DNA from: Closterium sp. NIES-65
Taxonomy: Eukaryota; Streptophyta; Zygnematophyceae; Desmidiales; Closteriaceae
Length of the DNA: 64,000 nt
Direction of reading: 5' to 3'
NCBI GenBank assembly: GCA_948144175.1
Contig: CANXME010002001.1
Location: 1,488,501 to 1,552,500, forward strand
The translations under genes and the position numbers were made by a program. Below, piece after piece: positions 57,958 through 64,000 of the stretch (position 1 is the stretch's first letter; every line of letters begins with the position of its first letter). Under the pieces are notes generated by a model. It was given only the letters and a program-made list of their open reading frames with translations, had not been told where the DNA came from and made no database searches.

Positions 57958-59458
57958 CTTACTGCTTGCTGTGTTCACAAAAAAGTTTTGCAAGAGTTTC
58001 CACTAAGAAAGAACAACTTGCAATGAAAAGTTGATAGTACAATTGAGGCATGCAGAACAAAAGGAACTAGAAGGGAATTCAACTCCTAGCAAGGGCGAAA
58101 TCTGCCAGCGCAACAGAAGAGTGGCTTGCCAACATTGCAGCAGAGTGATCTGCCAACGTTGCACTGCGCGCGGTCTGCCAGCACTGCAGTCGTAGGTGAC
58201 TAACTGCAGTCGCATGTAACTATTTGTAGTTGCATGTTGTCTATCTGCGCAGATGTGCGCACCTACCAAGTAGGTGCAGGTTGGCGGTTCCACCGTCAGG
58301 CACATTGCGCAGGTGCCAGGTAGAAAACACGTCGTCAGTTTTGCCAGGTGCGCACCGTCTACCACGTGATGCCGTTTCGCAGGTAGAACTTCGCCAAAAT
58401 CTCCCGGGCGAAAGTTCGCACACCTCCGCAGAGTTTCGCAGAACTCTGCAACTTCGGTCGAAGGACTCGCCATCGCTCGGTCGAATAGAGTTCGACGAGC
58501 AGAGCTCCTCGACCAGAACTCTTTGACCAAAGTTCCTTGACTCGAACTCCTCAACCAGAGTTCCTCGACGGAAGTTCGTCGCGCAGAGATCGTCGACAAG
58601 AGCTCGTCGTGCAGAGCTCGTCGACCAGATTCCGTCGAGCAGAGCCTGCTCGACCGCAACTTCCGTCAATCTGCAGAAGCCTACTTCTTCAACCAATCCG
58701 TCGAGAACTTCCCGTCGAAGGCGAGATCGGCTGCGCCCAAGCGAGGGCGGGGCCTTTCTCTTCAACAGCGGATTCGCGCAAAGGCTGGGTGCAAGTTGGG
58801 GGTTGGGAAACCCGAAGGCGACGTGAAGGACGTTCGGAAGGCAAGGTCGGCGGACCGAGCCTGAACTCCGAAAAGTTGGAATTGTACGCGTACGGAGTGC
58901 CTCAATAAGAAATTAGGAAATTTCCTTACACATTGCCATGTTCAGTTACCACAGCTACTACGTACTCGCAGAAAAGCCGTGTGCTTCACGCTAGTCGACC
59001 GACCGCTGCGCGTCCCCGCTCGCCCCGCTTCTGTCGCTGGACCGTTGCTCTGTTGCGCGACGCGATCTCTGACACCCACCTGTAACATGTCGTCAGATTA
59101 TCCTTAGCTCCGTCTTCTCAGCCGCACCCCTCTTAGTCAGCAGCAGCATCAATCTTGGGGACGCGTCGGGACTCGTCGTCAGTAACGTTCGCAAAAATCT
59201 TGAGCAGCACAAGTTATTAAGCTCCTTCTGAGCGACGTCGCTCACCCAACGTCGTCACCAACGTCGTGAGCGATAGCAGAAGCAGCAGCATGACGGCGCG
59301 CAAGGGGTGTCTACTAAGCTCAAGAAGGAACTCGCGTCCTTCCTCAAAGAACATCTGCCGCACATTCCACTAGTAATTTCAATGGAAACGATTTCCTCCA
59401 AACGACCCAACACTCGCCTCGTACTACCTGCTCGATCCTCTCCCCTCCCTTCCTCCTT
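57958..59458. other. Unassigned stretch with a degenerate ~42-bp repeat
   Basis: No recognisable gene. 58380-58660 contains a degenerate repeat: blocks such as CGACGAGCAGAGCTCCTCGACCAGA recur at a ~21/42-bp period, giving a minus-strand peptide repeat (SARRALVDDLCATN, FRRGTLVEEFESRN, FGQRVLVEELCSSN). Short TGCCAGC/TGCCAAC repeats occur at 58080-58190. Around 59290-59400 there is a possible short frame (KKELASFLKEHLPHIPLVIS) without known homology. Confidence 0.5.
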
Positions 59459-59485
59459 CCCCCCCCCCCCCCCCCCCCCCCCCCC
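59459..59485. repeat. Poly(C) tract, 27 nt
   Basis: Uninterrupted C run in a pyrimidine-rich stretch just left of the gypsy A2 junction. Confidence 0.95.
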
Positions 59486-59577
59486 GCCCGCTTCCGCCGT
59501 GACAAGCCCCTTCCCACGTCCTTTCCTTCCCCCTTTCATCCCAACCAGTCTCCATAATATGAAATACTCGCAATATG

Positions 59578-60607
59578 TTGCATGGTGGTGACGAAATCAT
59601 GTGCGGCTTGGACGTGTGCTGGTGTGGTTGGCTGCTGTGGTGTAAGTGGTTCCCGTCCATAACACAGGAAGAAAGGAGTTTTCCCTGTGGCCGCATGTGA
59701 CGCGTTGTTGTAAGCGAACTCTAATGTCGGTAACTGTGTGTCCGAGTGGCTGACGTCGTCTTTGCAAGCTGTGCGCGGTAACTGTTCAACCACCTGATTG
59801 AGTCACTCATTCTGTCCGTCAGTCTGTGGGTGGTATTCTGAAGACATCGCAAGTTTGTCCCCAACAGTCCCATGAGCTCCTTCCAGAACTTACTCGTAAA
59901 TTTGGGGTCTCTATCTGAGATGAGTGTAGCGGGGATGTCGTGGATGGTGATGATGCGGTCTAAGAAGAGGCGAGCAGTTGCTTCAGCTGTAGTTGTGGCG
60001 TTGGTCGGTATGAAGTGACCCATTTTGGAGAACTTGTCGATCACCACGAGGATGGAATCATGTCCCCGTGAGGTCGAAGGAAGTCCTGTGATGAAGTCGA
60101 GGCTAACGACCTGCCATGGCTACTCCGATACAGGTAGAGGCTGAAGTAACCCTGCTTTTTTCTGCTTGCTGCTCTTCATCCGCTGGCACGTGTCGCAAGA
60201 GGTGACGAACTGCTGTACGTCTGCTGCCATCCCGGGCCAGTAATAATACTTTGCTATTCCCACTAACGTCTTGTTGCTCCCGAAATGTCCCGCGTATGGT
60301 ACGTCGTGAAACTCCTCCAATAGGATCTGCCGTAGCGGGGCGTAATTTGGTACCCAAATCTTTCCTGAACCCTTCCTTACAGCTAAGTCTTTCTCCCACT
60401 GTAACAGCTTCTTGATCTGTGATGTACCAATCTCTGCGTCCACGGAGTACCCATGTTGGAATAGACCCTTGAGCAGAGGGTTCATCCCGTCGAGCTGGAT
60501 GCCTGCTATATGACCAGGGCGGCTCAACAGGTGTGCCTTGTTGTGTAGCTCAGGCTTGTAGACGATGTCATGGTGGAAGTGAGTTTCCAAGAAGTCCACC
60601 CACCGCA
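59578..60607 (-). pseudogene. Gypsy A2 RNase H end and integrase
   Basis: RWVDFLETHFHHDIVYKPEL and LLSRPGHIAGIQLDGMNPLL, then integrase zinc part EEFHDVPYAGHFGSNKTLVG with CDTCQRMKSSKQ, then core MVIDKFSKMGHFIPTNATTT, HDIPATLISDRDPKFTSKFW, KELMGLLGTNLRC and THRLTDRMSD (degraded Glu region), PTLEFAYNNASHAATGKTPF, LCYGREPLTPQQ. It ends at VTTMQH near 59578. It gives the empty site for copia-1 in A1. Confidence 0.88.
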
Positions 60608-61923
60608 TCTTTCGTCATCAGAGCGTCGGCTGCGAATTCAGGTATTTGAGACTGCAGTGGTCAGTGTAGACTGTAGTCTTGGCTCCCTCTAGGTAACACC
60701 TCCACGTCTTGAAGGCTATGACTATCGCTAAGGCTTCTTGTCATGGATGGGATAGTTCAGTTCTGCTCCGTGTAGCTTCTTGCTGAGGTAGGCGATGGGC
60801 TGCAAACCGCGTCCGTGATCCTGCAATAGTACTGCTCCGACTGCTTGGTCACAAGCGTCTGCTTCCACCACGTAGTCCTTGTCTGGATCTGGTAGGATGA
60901 GTACTGGCGCTGTAGTCAGTGCTGTCTGTAGCTGCTCCATGGCTTGCTGATGAGGAGTATCCCATTTGTAGGGTGTATCCTTTTTCAGTAGATCGGTCAG
61001 TGGCGCCGCTATATTGGCGTACTGCGGCACGAATCTGTTGTAGTAGTTGGCAAAGCATGGGAACTGCTGCAACTCCTTCACGTTCTCCGGTACTTTCCAC
61101 TTCTTCACGGCTTTGATCTTCCGCGGGTCCACGTGTAGTCCCTCGGCACTCACCACGTGCCCGAGAAATTGCACCTTCTTCAGCGCGAAGTCGCTCTTCG
61201 ACAGCTTCACGTAGAACCCGTTTTTCCGCAGGATCTCAAACACCTTCCGTAGGATGCTCCACGTGCTCCTTCATGTTCTTGGAGTAGATGAGAATGTCGT
61301 CCAGGTTCACCACCACGCATACGTCCAACAGGGGCCGTAAGATGTGAGTCATCTCCGCCTGGAACGTTGCTGGTGCATTGTAGAGTCCGAACGGCATCAC
61401 CAAGTATTCGTAGGAGCCCTATCTGGTACGGAACGCCGTCTTGTGGATCGAGTTGTCCGCCATCTTGATCTGCCAGTAACCCGACCGTAGGTCCAGCTTC
61501 GAAAAGACTGTTGCACCACGCAGTTGATCCAGAAGGTCGTCGATGCGCGGTATGGGGTATTTGTTTTTAACTGTCTGTTTGTTCAGTGCGCGGTAGTCGA
61601 TGCACATCCGTAGACTGCTGTCTGGTTTTGGAGTGAAGAGAACTAGGTGCACCATAGGGAGAGGTGGATGGGCGGACCAGTTGTCTGTCCAGTAGATACT
61701 CTATCTGTTTCTTCATGTCTGTCAGTTCAGTCGGACTCAGTCGGTATGGTGCACGTGAGACGGGTTTCGCACCTGGTTCCTCCACGATCTCGTGCTCGTG
61801 GGTGCGTGCTGGAGGTACGCATGCAGGTAGGTCGTCGGGCATTATATCCTTGTACTGCTCCAAGACCTCCTTCACTTCTGCAGGTAGCTCTGTGTTCGGC
61901 TTCTCCTCCTCTGCTGCTGCCAT
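60608..61923 (-). pseudogene. Gypsy A2 reverse transcriptase and RNase H
   Basis: [55 protein letters not shown], a stop in the [12 protein letters not shown] region (frame break near 61420), then the active-site region, which reads [17 protein letters not shown] instead of YVDD. Then FLGHVVSAEGLHV, LQQFPCFANYYNRFVPQYAN, VLILPDPDKDYVVEADACDQ, IAYLSKKLHGAELNYPIHDK. This copy preserves the RNase H part deleted from A1. Confidence 0.88.
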
Positions 61924-61932
61924 AACCAGTGC

Positions 61933-63066
61933 TTAATAACACGTGTTACTCTCGTTCAGCGTCTTCTCAAACCGTGCCAGTGTTGTTTTAGGAACACTCC
62001 CTATATCTGTCCTGCTTCGCAGCTCCAGTCGTTTCCCGTTGTTGTAGATGCACGCCTTCTTGTTGACCCAGTCGATCTCGGGGTTGAACCGCTTCTGGAA
62101 ATCTCGCCCCAAGATGAAATCTAGACCTTTGATATTCGTGATCGGCAACGTCGGATTCCACCACAGCGCCCCTATGTGCAGCTGCAGTGATGCTTCGCCG
62201 TGGATGGGAAGTTTCGTACCGTCCACCATCGTTGCCGTGAACTTGGTCTCCTCCGAAGGTTCTCCAATTTTCTCCAACGTCCCGCAGTCGCACACAGAGT
62301 GGGATGCACCACTGTCTACTAGTGCCTGGAGGCGTCGCCCGTTGCAGATCACCTCGAGTAGTAGTGGTTGTTGTTGCTCCGAGTAACCGTAGATGGTGTC
62401 GCTTCTAGGATCATAGGGTATGTCGAATATATCTCCCCTAGGTCCTGCGGTCGAAGCTGCTGACTCCATATCAGTTTTCAAGTGAGCTGGGTTAGAAGGA
62501 TTTATCAGAGGCCGATTCAGCTTCGTCTTGGCCTGGAACGTTCCCCTAAGCCTTTGCAGCTGTGTAGGCTTCATCTGTGGGCAATAGGGAGCCTTAACAC
62601 TGTGCTGCGGGGAGAGAATATTAAATCCTTGGAACGCACGACCCTTTTCAACACTCCGGAGTGGTTTGCCCAACTTCTCAAGTACTTGAATAATGTCTGA
62701 AGGCTTTTTCTTGGCCTCGAAATCTCCCCTGAATTTTTTGAAGGCTTGAAAACCTCGAGAGGGAATATTCTTACTCTCGGGGGTGTTCGGCTGGAGTTTC
62801 CCGGTCGGTGCGGAGTCTTGTTTCGCAGAGTCTCCATTTGTCTCGGCGATTTCCCCTATTGCCGGCCGGTTATGACGTTTTAAGTTCACGCCATCATGTC
62901 TTCCTTTTTTCGCCATCATGGATGTCGCACTATTGTTGCCCTGCAGCTCCGCTCGTGCCTTCTTCATTTTCCAACACGCCAAGAATCGATGTCCTGCTGC
63001 GCCGCAGAATTCGCAGTTCCTATATTTTCTCGGCCGCTGCTTAGCGTCGATCTTGTCGATATCCAT
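61933..63066 (-). CDS. Gypsy A2 nucleocapsid and protease, open frame
   Basis: 377-codon open frame. CCHC knuckle CEFCGAAGHRFLAC close to the start; a basic linker; protease YGYSEQQQPLLLEVICNG, LQALVDSGASHSVC with intact DSG, FILGRDFQKRFNPEIDWVNK. It ends NTCY-TAA as in A1, and the next ATG ([10 protein letters not shown]) follows after nine nucleotides. The frame is intact, but the capsid upstream is broken, so the product would lack capsid. Confidence 0.85.
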   Translation of the reverse strand: MDIDKIDAKQRPRKYRNCEFCGAAGHRFLACWKMKKARAELQGNNSATSMMAKKGRHDGVNLKRHNRPAIGEIAETNGDSAKQDSAPTGKLQPNTPESKNIPSRGFQAFKKFRGDFEAKKKPSDIIQVLEKLGKPLRSVEKGRAFQGFNILSPQHSVKAPYCPQMKPTQLQRLRGTFQAKTKLNRPLINPSNPAHLKTDMESAASTAGPRGDIFDIPYDPRSDTIYGYSEQQQPLLLEVICNGRRLQALVDSGASHSVCDCGTLEKIGEPSEETKFTATMVDGTKLPIHGEASLQLHIGALWWNPTLPITNIKGLDFILGRDFQKRFNPEIDWVNKKACIYNNGKRLELRSRTDIGSVPKTTLARFEKTLNESNTCY

Positions 63067-63894
63067 CGGGTCGGCGGTCGTGGGTGGTGCCGATCACTTC
63101 GTGTCAAATGATCTTTTCGGCACGTGGCGTCATGTCTCGGGTTGATCTTGCGTCAGCGCATCGAATCTCTCTGCTGCACACACCATGTCGCGGTAGTTGT
63201 TGTAGTTCGCGGCAATCACCAGTCGGTGGACTTCCATTTTTAGCCCCTCAGTATACGCTTGGATTTTTTCCCCTTCGGTCAGGTCGGTTATTCGGTTAAA
63301 GAGGCTCTCCATCTGCTGTGTGTGCTGTGTTACACTGCCGAACTGTTTATGCCGATGAATCTACTGCCGCGCCATGTAGCTGGAGTTGATTGGTTCAGAA
63401 CGTTGAATTAAAGCTTCCCGAAACTGCGTCTATGACCCCTCGCCTCGGACTTCGTTGCTATTGTAAATCCACTCGAGCACCGGGCCTCATAACAGTGTCG
63501 CTGCGAGCTGAATCCGCAATGCATCATGTCTCGGGGTCGTACAGCCAACGGCCTCGAAGTAGATTTCGAGGGCCGCTATGAATCGACGGACGTCAGTGTC
63601 TCTCGTATTCGGATTGAACGTCTCCGGTTGCCTCAGACGTGCCGCCTCGAGATTCACTGTAGCTGCTGCCGCTGCTACTAGGTGAAGTGTCGGTGTCGCT
63701 GCTGCTGCTGCTGGCGTCGCTGCTGCTACTGCTGGCGTCGCCGCTGCATTCGCTGCTACGTTCGCTGCTGCTGTGGCGGCTACCGACTGATTCGCGAGAA
63801 GCTCCTCTATCCGTTGGAGTGCCGCTCGCGTCTGGTCCAGGCCGGTGTGTAACTCCGTAATTTTTCGTACGGAATTATCACCGTTTTCCTCCAT
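63067..63894 (-). pseudogene. Gypsy A2 gag, N-terminal and capsid part
   Basis: MEENGDNSVRKITELHTGLD, QRIEELLANQ, an Ala-rich tract, RFIAALEIYFEAVGC and LAATLL-stop, then LEWIYNSNE, MESLFNRITDLTEGEKIQAY and YRDMVCAAERFDALTQ. Several stops. Compared with A1 the Ala tract differs in repeat number. Confidence 0.88.
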
Positions 63895-64000
63895 TTGGCG
63901 ATTTACAGGAAGATTTGCGACGAAAATATATGAATTTTAAGCGCTGGTCATCTTACTGTGAGTCGAATCGACTGTAGAAATGACGAGCGCTGATTTTGTA

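Larger units (their letters stand above)
59578..64000 (-). mobile_element. Gypsy A2: second copy of the A family, 3'-truncated, running off the right edge
   Basis: Minus strand from the leader (64000-63895) through gag, protease, RT, RNase H and integrase to about 59578, where the similarity to A1 ends in VTTMQH. The chromodomain and 3' LTR are absent. It lacks the MITE, the pogo-like element and the copia insertions seen in A1, so it serves as empty-site reference for each. Stops and frameshifts are present but fewer than in A1. Confidence 0.9.

Noticed and set aside
59287-59440. Possible small gene with KKELASFLKEHLPHIPLVIS
   Set aside because: Short, no homologue recognised, and it runs into the poly(C) tract; not enough to call.

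Overview
This window is eukaryotic nuclear DNA, most likely from the green plant lineage: a streptophyte alga or early-diverging land plant, perhaps a zygnematophyte (the genus is a guess). The evidence is GT-AG introns, the 3' end of a GTF3C3/TFIIIC102-like gene, a fragment of a plant-type PHT1 phosphate transporter, and plant-style Ty1/copia and Ty3/gypsy elements. Base composition is GC-rich with many microsatellites and minisatellites. I saw no bacterial operon, CRISPR array, rRNA gene or convincing tRNA gene.

Layout. 1-1497: last four exons of a TFIIIC TPR subunit gene (+). 1676-2233: non-autonomous TA-flanked DNA transposon. 3190-4350: PHT1 fragment with two partial exon duplications. 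4360-5590: GC-rich minisatellite. From about 5640 to the right edge the window is a pile of nested transposons.

Gypsy A1 (+, about 5640-32166) is a chromodomain Ty3/gypsy element broken by four insertions: a 160-bp Harbinger-like MITE (6511-6670), a pogo/Tigger-like DNA transposon (7402-10294), a 3'-truncated copia (copia-2, 12021-16188) and copia-1 (-, 16997-30933). Copia-1 is itself split by a young Ty3/gypsy element (17773-25818) whose polyprotein carries a C5 DNA methyltransferase domain upstream of reverse transcriptase. A1's 3' LTR sits inside copia B. That gypsy-LTR/copia-B junction occurs twice (31263-33711 and 39778-42180), separated by copia C (33712-39777), so a segment was duplicated. 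The second copia B copy (40674-52904, -) is interrupted by an AT-rich poly(A) retroposed insertion (43064-44493), by copia D (44529-51610, +) and by a copia E LTR/leader fragment. Copia F (52905-57957, -), an unassigned stretch, and gypsy A2 (59578-64000, -; a second copy of the A family) complete the window. A2 and copia D act as paralogous empty sites, so several insertions can be placed to the base with their target-site duplications.

Most interesting part. The methyltransferase-bearing gypsy element at 17773-25818 has 417-bp LTRs differing at only about 3 sites. Its primer-binding site does not look tRNA-type: it is complementary over 14-15 nt to its own LTR, as in Tf1-type self-priming. 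Only one in-frame stop interrupts about 2,330 codons. A 95-bp copy of its 3' internal sequence lies outside the right LTR yet inside the target-site boundary. The methyltransferase has motifs I, IV, VI, VIII and X, but its motif IV reads WECQ rather than PCQ/PCN. Retrotransposon-borne DNA methyltransferases are known from Symbiodinium and the charophyte Klebsormidium, so the class has precedent; the combination with self-priming and the odd terminus deserves attention.
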